The notes under the pieces: generated by a model
What the model saw: only the letters and a program-made list of their open reading frames with translations
Database searches by the model: none
What the model was told of the DNA's origin: nothing
Program-made: the position numbers and the translations under genes
DNA from: Actinophytocola sp045807065
Lineage (GTDB): Bacteria; Actinomycetota; Actinomycetes; Mycobacteriales; Pseudonocardiaceae
Length of the DNA stretch: 7,036 bases
NCBI RefSeq assembly: GCF_045807065.1
Contig: NZ_JBJMIE010000806.1
Location: forward strand, 1 to 7,036
Direction: 5' to 3'
Shown: in pieces, positions 1 to 6,213 of the stretch
Position numbering within the stretch: the first letter of the stretch is position 1
How the letters are laid out: every line of letters begins with the position of its first letter

Positions 1-462
1 CGCCGCCTCACGCGATTTCCGATGAACACGCCGGCAGAACCGGACCTGTAGGGTCCCAGGGATCTTGGCGGATCCGTCATGATCGTTGAGGCTCGCGACG
101 ACCTCTGTCCGTTGTCACCGGAGTTGGCAGGTTCTCACCGGTGCGGCCGTCTGTCTCACCACTCTGGCGAGTTTCCAGCCAAGCTGGCAGTCAGCTGTGG
201 TCCCGTGGCTCATCAAGGCGTCGCCGTCTCAGCACAGGTGTCAGCTCCCCGGCTCACAGCCCCTGCGCGATGACATGGTCGTTGAGACGACGGTGACGTG
301 GGCGGTCGAGCCAACTACCGCTGCGCCAGACGGCAAGGCGTTCTGTCTCATCGGAACGGTCGGTCCTCAGGCCAGAGGTTGGTTCCCTGACACGATGGAT
401 GAGAACGGACAGCGGAGTGCGGTGACGCGCGGTGCGCGATGGCCTGTGTCTGCACATCACCG
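1..462. other. Stretch with no recognisable gene at the left edge
   Basis: I see no coding region I can support here. Open frames exist on both strands, but their translations are rich in Arg, Ser, His and Pro, lack any domain motif I recognise, and overlap one another. The stretch lies downstream of the NACHT gene on its strand. GC is lower than in the right half of the window: a hand count of the single line 181-240 gives 38 of 60 bases. A 13-base near-repeat (CATGATCGTTGAG at about 78-90, CATGGTCGTTGAG at about 274-286) is the only repeat I noticed and may be chance. No tRNA, transposase end or array-like repeat is visible. Confidence 0.5.
426..438 (-). terminator. Weak GC hairpin just past the NACHT stop
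   Basis: CGCGC-GGT-GCGCG forms a perfect 5-bp stem with a 3-base loop, starting 25 bases downstream of the NACHT stop codon on the minus strand. There is no T-tract, which is common for actinobacterial terminators, but the stem is short and alternating GC makes such stems easily by chance. It is offered as the only terminator candidate for this gene. Confidence 0.2.
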
Positions 463-2778
463 TCAATTGTTGAGTGTCGGCTGCGTGTGTTTCTGGGCGA
501 GGCGGTCATGCAGCCTCGCATGTCGGATTTGATATATCGGGCCTGTTCGGCGGAGTAGTCCGAGGCGGTATGCGTCATCGAGGAAGGTCAGTAGTCGGAG
601 TGGGGTGTGATGGCGTGTGTGCAGGATGACCACGGTGGCGAGATAGCGTCCGGCGGGTTGGTGGAGGCCGACTCCGAGGGCGATGGTGACGGCGACGAGG
701 AGGCCGATCCCGGCACCGGTGGCTAGTCCTCTTTCGCTGGTGAAGGTGTTCTGGATCCAGAAGGCGATGCCGAGTGCGATTCCCCCGGCGAGGGATTTGA
801 CGTACACCAACCGCATGTCGCGGTGGAAGGTGATGTTGGGCGCGCGGGGGCGGTCGTCGGTGACCGGTGTTTCGGCCCAGTCGATCAGGCCGGATGCCAG
901 CCAGGTGGCGAATGCGAACACCAGCCCGAACACCATTCCAGCGAACAGTCCGTTTGGAAGATCGCCCGCGAGTCCCAGAAGGGAGCCGAGGACGAGCCCG
1001 ACCGCGAAGCTGGGCACACAGCGGAACGCCAGCACGCGCCGGTCCCAGCGAACGATTACTCGCCATAGTGATCGCGTTCGGCCGCGCAGCCGGAGATCCG
1101 CGTAGGCCGGTCGGTCCGTCGGTTTGGCTCTGGCAGCGAGCGCGGCGACGATCGCGATCGGGATCGCGCCCGTGACGGCAAGCGCGGCGCCGAGCACGGG
1201 TTCGCCTTCGACCATGCCGGTGCCCACGGCCGCGCCCACCAGGTTGAGGCCGAAGGTGAGCACGAGCACATGCGTGATGGTGAGCGTGTTCGCGATCCCG
1301 ACGACGATTCCGAACACAAGCCCGAGCACCGGCGCGATGAGCAGACCGTCGATGAGTCCCACCAGTGCCCATTCGTAGAGCAGCACGGTGAGCCCCAGCG
1401 CGATCCCAGCGATCGCCCCGGACATGAGGGAGACCGAGCGTGGTGCGACGTGGTCCAACTGCCACCAGGCCAGATCCCGGGTCCCGTTTGTGGTCAGGTG
1501 GTGGGCGAGGAATGCCAATGTTTCCGCGGTGCTGGCTGGCTCCCAGCTGTGCCGAGGGCGGAACGGGTGCTCGTCGTCATCGTCCCGGGGTGGGTTGGTG
1601 TTGACGAGTACCTTCACCAAGTGGTCGAGCAGGTTGTCGACTATGGCGTCGGCGTTGGGGAACCGGGTGGTGTCGCGCAGCGGTGCCGGGTTGGCGCGGG
1701 TGTCGACGTAGACACGGCGCAGCAGCCACAGGGCTAGTGGGGTCGACAGCGCCTCGGCGATGGGGCTGCGCTGGTCGCGGGTGAGCATGGTCAGGAACTC
1801 CTGCCATTCACCGCCAGGGTTGGGTGGGAGGCAGGCTGTGAGGTAGGCGGCGGCGTCCGCGGGTGTGAGTGGGCTGGGCTCGATCACGGCACCACCGGTG
1901 AGCGCGTCTCCACCTGAAGCGGTGACCGTGGCCTGGTATTCCGCGGTTCGGCAGGTCAGGACGAGCGGATCGGCGGCGACCTCGTTCAGTCGAACAAGCA
2001 CCCGGGGACGGACCTCGGCGGGTAGTTCGTCCAAGCCGTCCAGGACCGGCAGCACCCGCCGCTGCGTCACCAACGAGCGGGCGACGTCCGGACCGAAGAC
2101 GCCCGCCCGCAACGCCGGGTAATCCTCGGCCAGCCGGCGGGCCAGCCATTCGGGCAACGACTCGGCGTCGGGGTCCCAGTCGGACATCGACACGAGAACC
2201 GGAACCGGATCACCCGGCTCGGGGTGCTCGAGAAGGTCGCGGAGCAACAGCACGGCGAGTGTGGTCTTACCCATGCCTGGGTCCCCCAAGAGCACGAGCC
2301 GCCGCCGCTTCAGTTTGCGGAACTCCGCGGTCATTTCGCCGACCTGATCGGTGCGACCTGTGAACCGCCGCCGCCCACCGCCCAACAGCGACCGCAACGG
2401 ATTCCCGCGCGAAACCAGCTCCGCACGATCCACCACGTCCAGTTCGGTGAACCGCCACCGCACCGCGAGCGGCCCCGGATCATCCAGCTGACGAACGATG
2501 ATCTCGTCACGCCATTGCCCCAGTACTTGACTGGCCAACTGACGCTGCGCGGCATCCGCCTGCTCAACCGTCGAAACAGCCAACACCACCGACGGTGGCC
2601 GGCGAACCCACACGACCAACCCCAGCACGAGGGGCGTGAGAGACGCGACAAGCCCACCTACCGCGCCGGCCGACTGCAACCCACCAGGAGACCGCAAAGC
2701 CACCACCAGCACGATCGCCCCGGCTACCACCAAGCCCGCTGCGGCCATCCACCGCTTCCACCCAGTCATGCCAGTCAT
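463..2778 (-). CDS. Membrane-embedded NACHT-domain STAND ATPase
   Basis: A 771-residue signal-transduction ATPase of the STAND class. Two hydrophobic helices lie at residues 11-28 and 37-58, followed by a cytosolic linker. The NACHT ATPase core is at about 158-300: Walker A GDPGMGKTT at 165-173, Walker B with the acidic run VLPVLDGLDELP at 242-253, and sensor-like LTCRTAEY at 274-281. A helical part (about 335-445, with STPLALWLLRR) follows. Then come about eight Gly-rich membrane helices at roughly 450-470, 471-497, 502-523, 527-550, 587-605, 610-634, 657-679 and 684-705. The C terminus carries YQIRHARLHDRLA (749-761), resembling the winged-helix end motif of NACHT proteins. Such proteins are frequent in filamentous actinomycetes and mostly uncharacterised; some other bacterial NACHT proteins act in anti-phage defence, so that role here is only inference. 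ATG at 2778 is chosen for a GGACGAGA stretch just upstream; ATG at 2769 is the alternative. It lies 126 bases behind the P450 gene on the same strand. Confidence 0.93.
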   Translation of the reverse strand: MTGMTGWKRWMAAAGLVVAGAIVLVVALRSPGGLQSAGAVGGLVASLTPLVLGLVVWVRRPPSVVLAVSTVEQADAAQRQLASQVLGQWRDEIIVRQLDDPGPLAVRWRFTELDVVDRAELVSRGNPLRSLLGGGRRRFTGRTDQVGEMTAEFRKLKRRRLVLLGDPGMGKTTLAVLLLRDLLEHPEPGDPVPVLVSMSDWDPDAESLPEWLARRLAEDYPALRAGVFGPDVARSLVTQRRVLPVLDGLDELPAEVRPRVLVRLNEVAADPLVLTCRTAEYQATVTASGGDALTGGAVIEPSPLTPADAAAYLTACLPPNPGGEWQEFLTMLTRDQRSPIAEALSTPLALWLLRRVYVDTRANPAPLRDTTRFPNADAIVDNLLDHLVKVLVNTNPPRDDDDEHPFRPRHSWEPASTAETLAFLAHHLTTNGTRDLAWWQLDHVAPRSVSLMSGAIAGIALGLTVLLYEWALVGLIDGLLIAPVLGLVFGIVVGIANTLTITHVLVLTFGLNLVGAAVGTGMVEGEPVLGAALAVTGAIPIAIVAALAARAKPTDRPAYADLRLRGRTRSLWRVIVRWDRRVLAFRCVPSFAVGLVLGSLLGLAGDLPNGLFAGMVFGLVFAFATWLASGLIDWAETPVTDDRPRAPNITFHRDMRLVYVKSLAGGIALGIAFWIQNTFTSERGLATGAGIGLLVAVTIALGVGLHQPAGRYLATVVILHTRHHTPLRLLTFLDDAYRLGLLRRTGPIYQIRHARLHDRLAQKHTQPTLNN

Positions 2779-2798
2779 TCTCGTCCGATTTGTTGCGA

Positions 2799-2826
2799 AT
2801 CAGACAACTTCCATGCATGTTGTCAA
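2799..2826 (-). promoter_or_regulatory. Candidate promoter of the NACHT gene
   Basis: On the minus strand a perfect TTGACA (2826-2821) is followed after 16 bases by TCTGAT (2804-2799), which matches the -10 consensus TATAAT at four of six positions. Transcription would begin roughly 15 bases before the NACHT start codon, giving a very short leader. This suggests the gene can be transcribed independently of the P450 gene. The -10 box is weak, so the assignment rests mainly on the -35 box and the location. Confidence 0.35.
2803..2824. promoter_or_regulatory. Inverted repeat overlapping the NACHT promoter (possible operator)
   Basis: GACAAC (2803-2808) and GTTGTC (2819-2824) are perfect inverted copies with a 10-base spacer, 16 bases centre to centre. 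One arm overlaps the candidate -35 box and the other touches the candidate -10 box, a position from which a bound repressor would block RNA polymerase. No regulator gene sits next to it, so the binding protein is unknown. Six-base arms can arise by chance. Confidence 0.3.
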
Positions 2827-2882
2827 CAGCCTCGTGCCGCACGCTCGGTGGCTCACGACTTGTGGGCGAAGCGCCGCAGCGC

Positions 2883-2897
2883 ATGACAGCGTGTCAT
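2883..2897. repeat. Short palindrome between the P450 and NACHT genes
   Basis: ATGACA-GCG-TGTCAT is a perfect 6-bp inverted repeat with a 3-base centre, 8 bases past the P450 stop codon. It could be a small hairpin at the end of the P450 transcript or a protein-binding site. The stem is AT-containing and lacks a T-run, so it would be a poor terminator. Purpose not determined. Confidence 0.25.
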
Positions 2898-2904
2898 CCG
2901 TTGG

Positions 2905-4071
2905 CTAGTCCCATTCGACAGATAGCCGGGCGATCTGTCGCACAGGGACGCTGGCCCGCCACACGGGCGGGGCGACCGGATGTAGACCCGGGAGTCGGGT
3001 GAACAATGCCGGCAGGGCGATCTCGGCGTGTATCCGGGCCAGCGGCGCGCCCAGGCAGTAGTGGGCGCCGGCCGAGAACGCCAGGTGCGGGTTCGGGCTG
3101 CGGCTGACGTCGAATTCGTCGGGGTTGGTGAAGACCTCAGGGTCGCGATTGGCTGCTGCGAACGCGAGGATGCGGTGCTGGCCGGCGGAAACCGGGTGAC
3201 CTTCGACCTCAGCGTCCACGCTGGCGGTCGTCCCGGTCAGGGTGGTTGGCGACACGAAACGCAGCAGCTCGTCCACCGCTGCCGGCCATCCCTCGGGGCC
3301 GGCCATCAGTTGGGCCAACTGGTGGGGGTGCTCGGCCAGCAAGTGCACGCCCGCCGAGAGAAGTGCTGTTGTGGTGACATGTCCGGCCAGGACGTAAAAG
3401 ATGCAGTTGGCAAGCAGATCGGCTCGTGCCTCCGCGGTCGTCGGCTCGGCGGCCAGCGATGAAAGCACATCCTCTCGCGGGTACTCAGCCCGATCGGTCA
3501 GCGCCTGCTCGAAGTAGCTGAGCATCTCCGCGGCGGTGGCGTTGCCCAGTTCGACATTGGCATGATCGCGCTGACCGGCAACGGCCCGGCCGAAGGTGTC
3601 GACAGCCTGCGTCAACCAGTCCTGGCGGTCCGACGGCACGCCGAGGACGTCAGAGATCACCTGAAACGGCAGGGGCCGTGTGAACGCGGCGACGAGATCG
3701 ACCGGCCCTTCCGCCGGCAGAGCGTCGATGAGCGCGTCTACTCGCGCCGCGATCCGCTCGCGATACCGGTCGACGCGGCGGGGCGTGAACAAGCCTGAGA
3801 AGTGCCTCCGGACGGCGCTATGAGGTGCCGGAGGCAGCCGCGCCATGAACCGTGACACGACCTGGAACATCAGATCCGTGGAGGGCGGCACCACCGGCGC
3901 CACAAACCGTGGATCGTGCAGCACTTCCTGGACGAACGCGTAGCCACAGCCCGCGATCGCCGACGAGCGCAGCGCAGACTGGGGATCTTGTCGGCCCTGT
4001 TCACTGAACAACGCGTCCATTGCCGCACGCTCAGCCGCGGCGACCTGTTCCGCCCCCGTCATTCGATCCAT
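2905..4071 (-). CDS. Cytochrome P450 monooxygenase
   Basis: A complete 388-residue soluble bacterial (class I) cytochrome P450, near the usual 390-410 residues. It binds haem and inserts one oxygen atom into an organic substrate using electrons from ferredoxin and ferredoxin reductase. The C-helix region HSAVRRHFSGLFTP is at 84-97, the I-helix AGHVTT at 229-234, the K-helix ExxR at E268-R271 (ELLR), NRDPEVF at 308-314, and the haem loop FSAGAHYCLG at 332-341 with Cys339 as the iron ligand. The sequence resembles the actinomycete biosynthetic or xenobiotic P450s broadly, but I cannot assign a CYP family or substrate. Oddities: the I-helix acid normally seen before the TT is Val232, and the usual haem-propionate Arg after the K-helix seems to be Thr. 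No ferredoxin or reductase gene is nearby, so redox partners must come from elsewhere. The first ATG is favoured by its ribosome binding site. Confidence 0.95.
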   Translation of the reverse strand: MDRMTGAEQVAAAERAAMDALFSEQGRQDPQSALRSSAIAGCGYAFVQEVLHDPRFVAPVVPPSTDLMFQVVSRFMARLPPAPHSAVRRHFSGLFTPRRVDRYRERIAARVDALIDALPAEGPVDLVAAFTRPLPFQVISDVLGVPSDRQDWLTQAVDTFGRAVAGQRDHANVELGNATAAEMLSYFEQALTDRAEYPREDVLSSLAAEPTTAEARADLLANCIFYVLAGHVTTTALLSAGVHLLAEHPHQLAQLMAGPEGWPAAVDELLRFVSPTTLTGTTASVDAEVEGHPVSAGQHRILAFAAANRDPEVFTNPDEFDVSRSPNPHLAFSAGAHYCLGAPLARIHAEIALPALFTRLPGLHPVAPPVWRASVPVRQIARLSVEWD

Positions 4072-4074
4072 CAG

Positions 4075-4083
4075 CTCTCCCCT
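4075..4083 (-). promoter_or_regulatory. Ribosome binding site of the P450 gene
   Basis: AGGGGAGAG on the minus strand, with the AGGGGAG core ending five bases before the ATG at 4071. A second in-frame ATG at 4062 would lie about 14 bases from this core, so the first ATG is the likelier start. I found no convincing promoter further upstream. Confidence 0.6.
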
Positions 4084-4144
4084 GCCAGGCCATCTTCGTC
4101 TGCTTGGTCGTCACAGCGGAACAACCGTTACCCCCATCGGACAT

Positions 4145-4615
4145 ATCAAGCGCGGTGGCGTGGTCCTCGACCCCTGCGCAGCAACGGCGGCAGCAGCCCG
4201 AGGCGGTCGCCACGCTGCTCGGCGCGCTGGCACACGGCAAGACCACCAGTTACTGGTGCGACGCAGGGACCGGCCAACCGCACCGACGACTCGGTCGAGC
4301 TGCTGAACCTGCCGTTCGTCGCGCTCACCGACCGCCGCTGCGCGTCGGCCTGCGACTCGTTCTCCAGCGCGGCGAAGGACCTGAAGCTCGGCACGCTGGT
4401 CGCACGCGCACCGGGGGTGCCGTTTCCGGGCCGGGGGACGGGTTCCCGCTGGACAACGAGACCGCGCTCATGCTGCCGAAGTACCACGAGATCTGTGCGA
4501 ACAAGGAGATCGTGGACCGTCGGCGTCGCGCCGGACCACTACCCGCCCACGACCGCGGCCGACCTGTTCGCCGGCTGGGACCCCGGGTCTGGACAAGGCG
4601 GTGTCGCTCCTGTGA
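4145..4615 (+). pseudogene. Decayed S41-family peptidase, C-terminal part only
   Basis: Stitched across frames, the region reads as the C-terminal half of an S41 (tail-specific protease-like) peptidase of the actinobacterial type. The segments in order are KRGGVVLD, LRSNGGSSP, EAVATLLGALAHGKTTSYW, TDDSVELLNLPFVALTDRRC with ASACDSFSSAAKDLKLGTLV, TRTGGAVSGPGDGFPLDN through KEIVD, VGVAPDHYPPTTAADLFAG, and DKAVSLL before TGA at 4613-4615. The Ser of CASACD is at the position of the family's nucleophile. Six frame breaks are needed: about 4172 (net two extra bases or one lost), 4198-4199 (one lost), 4272 (one extra), 4402 (one lost), 4518 (two lost or one extra) and 4586 (one extra). I cannot recognise the N-terminal half upstream, where the P450 start region lies on the other strand. 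Both flanking genes are intact, so scattered sequencing error is unlikely though not excluded. The product is not made as a working enzyme. Confidence 0.77.
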
Positions 4616-4642
4616 GCACAGTGCCCGTGTCGTGACGAGAAC

Positions 4643-4668
4643 GTGGCCGGGCCCCACGGCCCGGCCAC
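4643..4668 (+). terminator. Strong GC hairpin, relic terminator of the peptidase pseudogene
   Basis: GTGGCCGGGCC (4643-4653) and GGCCCGGCCAC (4658-4668) form a perfect 11-bp stem around a 4-base loop, starting 27 bases after the pseudogene's ancestral stop. There is no T-tract, as is usual for actinobacterial intrinsic-type terminators. It would also insulate the regulator gene from transcription arriving from the left. It has stayed perfectly paired although the gene before it has decayed. Confidence 0.6.
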
Positions 4669-4725
4669 CGTTCGGCACCGTGGAGCCCACCATCCCGTCG
4701 TGCTGAACCCGAGGGCCCGACCTGC

Positions 4726-4730
4726 GAGGA
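4726..4730 (+). promoter_or_regulatory. Ribosome binding site that sets the pucR-family start
   Basis: GAGGA lies eight bases before an in-frame GTG at 4739-4741. The open frame extends upstream to a GTG at 4643, but that codon is the first triplet of the terminator hairpin stem, has no ribosome binding site, and would add 32 residues with no domain character. The 4739 start is therefore preferred. Confidence 0.55.
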
Positions 4731-4738
4731 TCGGCCCT

Positions 4739-6172
4739 GTGGCGGAGACGGGTGTGCCGGTGCGGTGGCTGGTCGAGCGGCGGGAGCTCGGACTCACCGT
4801 GCTGGCCGGGAAGGACGCGCTCGACCGGCGGATCACGTGGGCGCACAGCATCGAGCTGGCCGACCCGCAGCGGTGGCTCGACGGCGGCGAGCTGCTGCTG
4901 ACCACCGGCCTGCGGCTGCCGCGACCGGCGGGAGACCGGCGCGCGTACGTCGAGCGCCTCGATGCCGCCGGGATCGGCGCACTCGGGTTCGGGGTCGGGC
5001 TGACGTTCCGGCGGGTGCCGGACGTGCTCGTCGACACGGCGGAGCGGCTCGGGCTGCCGCTGGTCGAGGTGCCGCTGCCCACCCCGTTCGTCGCGGTGAC
5101 CAGGGCCGTGAGCCAACGGCTGGCCGAGCTGGAGTACGAGGGCGTCACGCGGGCCGCCCGCGGACAGCTGGACATGACGCGGGCCGCGCTGCGGGGCGGG
5201 CCGAGCGCGGTCGTGCGACAGCTGGCGACGATCACCGGCGGCGGCGTCGCCCTGTTCGGCCCGGGCGGCGACGAACCCGTCGCCGCACACGGGTTGCGTG
5301 GTGACCACGCCGCGCGGATCACCGAGGTACGGGCCGCGCCGCCCGCCGACGGCACCGCCAGCGTCGGCCCCGACGGTTCGTTGCTCGGTCAGGTGGTGCG
5401 GGTCGGCAGGCGCGTGCACGGATGGCTGGTGCTGGTCACCGAGACCGCCACCACCCCGGCCGACCGGCTGCTGCTCGGGCACGCCGTGTCACTGATCGCG
5501 CTGGACCGGGAACAGCCCCGCCGCGCCCGCGACGAGCTGAACCGCCTCGGCACCACGCTGTGCGACCTGCTGCTCGACGGCACGGCTGGGAGGACCCTCG
5601 CCCCGTCCGTCCCGGAGGAGCTGGCCGTGGTGGTGGTCTTCGACGCGGATCCCCGGCGGGTGCTCGCCGCCGCCGACCGGGTGCTGGCCGAGCGTGGGCT
5701 GCCGGTGCTGGCCACCGTGCGGGACGGGCACGCGGTCGTGCTGGTGCCCTCCGAGGTGGACCTCGACGAGGTGGCCGGGCACGTCGGACGGTCGGCCGCG
5801 TGCCCGGTGGCCGGACTGCCGGCCGCACTCCGCCAGGCCGTCACCGCCGCGCGGGTGGCCCGGGCCCGCGACGTGCCGCTCGTGCGGTTCACGTCGCTGG
5901 CCGGGCACGTGCTGTCCGCGACCCCGGAGACCCGCGCGGTACTGGCCGACCTCGCGGCGGCCCGGCTGCGGCCGCTGGCGGGCACCGACCTGGTGGACAC
6001 GCTGCGTGCCTTCCTGGAGCACAACGGACACGCGGAGGCCACGTCCACCGCGCTCGGCGTGCACCGCCACACCCTGCGTGCCCGCCTCGACCGCATCCGC
6101 GCGTTGCTGGACGTGGACCTGGACGACGCGCACGTGCGTGCGGAACTGCTCCTGGCGCTTAGCGCCGGGTGA
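4739..6172 (+). CDS. PucR-family transcriptional regulator
   Basis: A 477-residue regulator from the GTG at 4739. Residues about 6-125 form the PucR N-terminal domain, shown by VRWLVE near the start and by AHSIELADPQRWL (35-47) and GGELLLTTG (49-57). A middle region (about 140-375) is of the sensory and degenerate GGDEF-like kind usual in this family, with no diguanylate cyclase motif. The C-terminal helix-turn-helix is at about 416-475: LVDTLRAFLEHNGH, then ATSTALGVHRHTLRARLDRI, ending in LDVDLDDAHVRAELLLAL. PucR proteins were named from Bacillus purine catabolism; relatives activate purine, amine, amino acid or GABA degradation genes. The neighbouring gene, 41 bases away and convergent, is a GABA-type aminotransferase, so control of GABA or related amine use is the best inference. 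In Corynebacterium glutamicum a PucR-type protein, GabR, is known to activate gabTDP. The inducer cannot be read from the sequence. GC is very high throughout, with no sign of transfer. Confidence 0.93.
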   Translation: MAETGVPVRWLVERRELGLTVLAGKDALDRRITWAHSIELADPQRWLDGGELLLTTGLRLPRPAGDRRAYVERLDAAGIGALGFGVGLTFRRVPDVLVDTAERLGLPLVEVPLPTPFVAVTRAVSQRLAELEYEGVTRAARGQLDMTRAALRGGPSAVVRQLATITGGGVALFGPGGDEPVAAHGLRGDHAARITEVRAAPPADGTASVGPDGSLLGQVVRVGRRVHGWLVLVTETATTPADRLLLGHAVSLIALDREQPRRARDELNRLGTTLCDLLLDGTAGRTLAPSVPEELAVVVVFDADPRRVLAAADRVLAERGLPVLATVRDGHAVVLVPSEVDLDEVAGHVGRSAACPVAGLPAALRQAVTAARVARARDVPLVRFTSLAGHVLSATPETRAVLADLAAARLRPLAGTDLVDTLRAFLEHNGHAEATSTALGVHRHTLRARLDRIRALLDVDLDDAHVRAELLLALSAG

Positions 6173-6213
6173 CCTCGGCGGCGTCCGCGTGCCCGTCTCG
6201 GCCGCTCCTGGTC

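Noticed and set aside
1..51. An open plus-strand frame ending in TAG at 49-51 could be the tail of a gene entering from the left.
   Set aside because: Only 16 codons are visible and no family signature is present; other frames are equally plausible.
1..80. A minus-strand frame starting at ATG 80 and open to the left edge could be the start of the next gene after NACHT.
   Set aside because: Only about 26 codons are visible, with no good ribosome binding site, no promoter and no recognisable N terminus.
78..286. A near-repeat, CATGATCGTTGAG and CATGGTCGTTGAG, considered as a transposon end or attachment site.
   Set aside because: Similarity stops after 13 bases, there is no transposase or integrase, and no third copy was seen.
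86..532. A 148-residue plus-strand open frame overlapping the NACHT 3' end.
   Set aside because: Composition is Arg, Ser and His rich without domain motifs, and it runs antisense into a well-supported gene; treated as a chance frame in GC-rich DNA.
575..1465. A 296-residue minus-strand frame inside the NACHT gene.
   Set aside because: It is the shifted-frame reading of the membrane domain, dominated by Arg, His and Pro, with no protein character.
4072..4150. TTGATA on the minus strand (4149-4144) considered as a -35 box for the P450 gene.
   Set aside because: No acceptable -10 hexamer was found at 15-19 bases downstream.
4325..5482. A 385-residue minus-strand frame antisense to the regulator and pseudogene.
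   Set aside because: Low-complexity Arg, Pro, Gly and Gln composition typical of GC-rich shadow frames; it opposes a clearly coding PucR gene.
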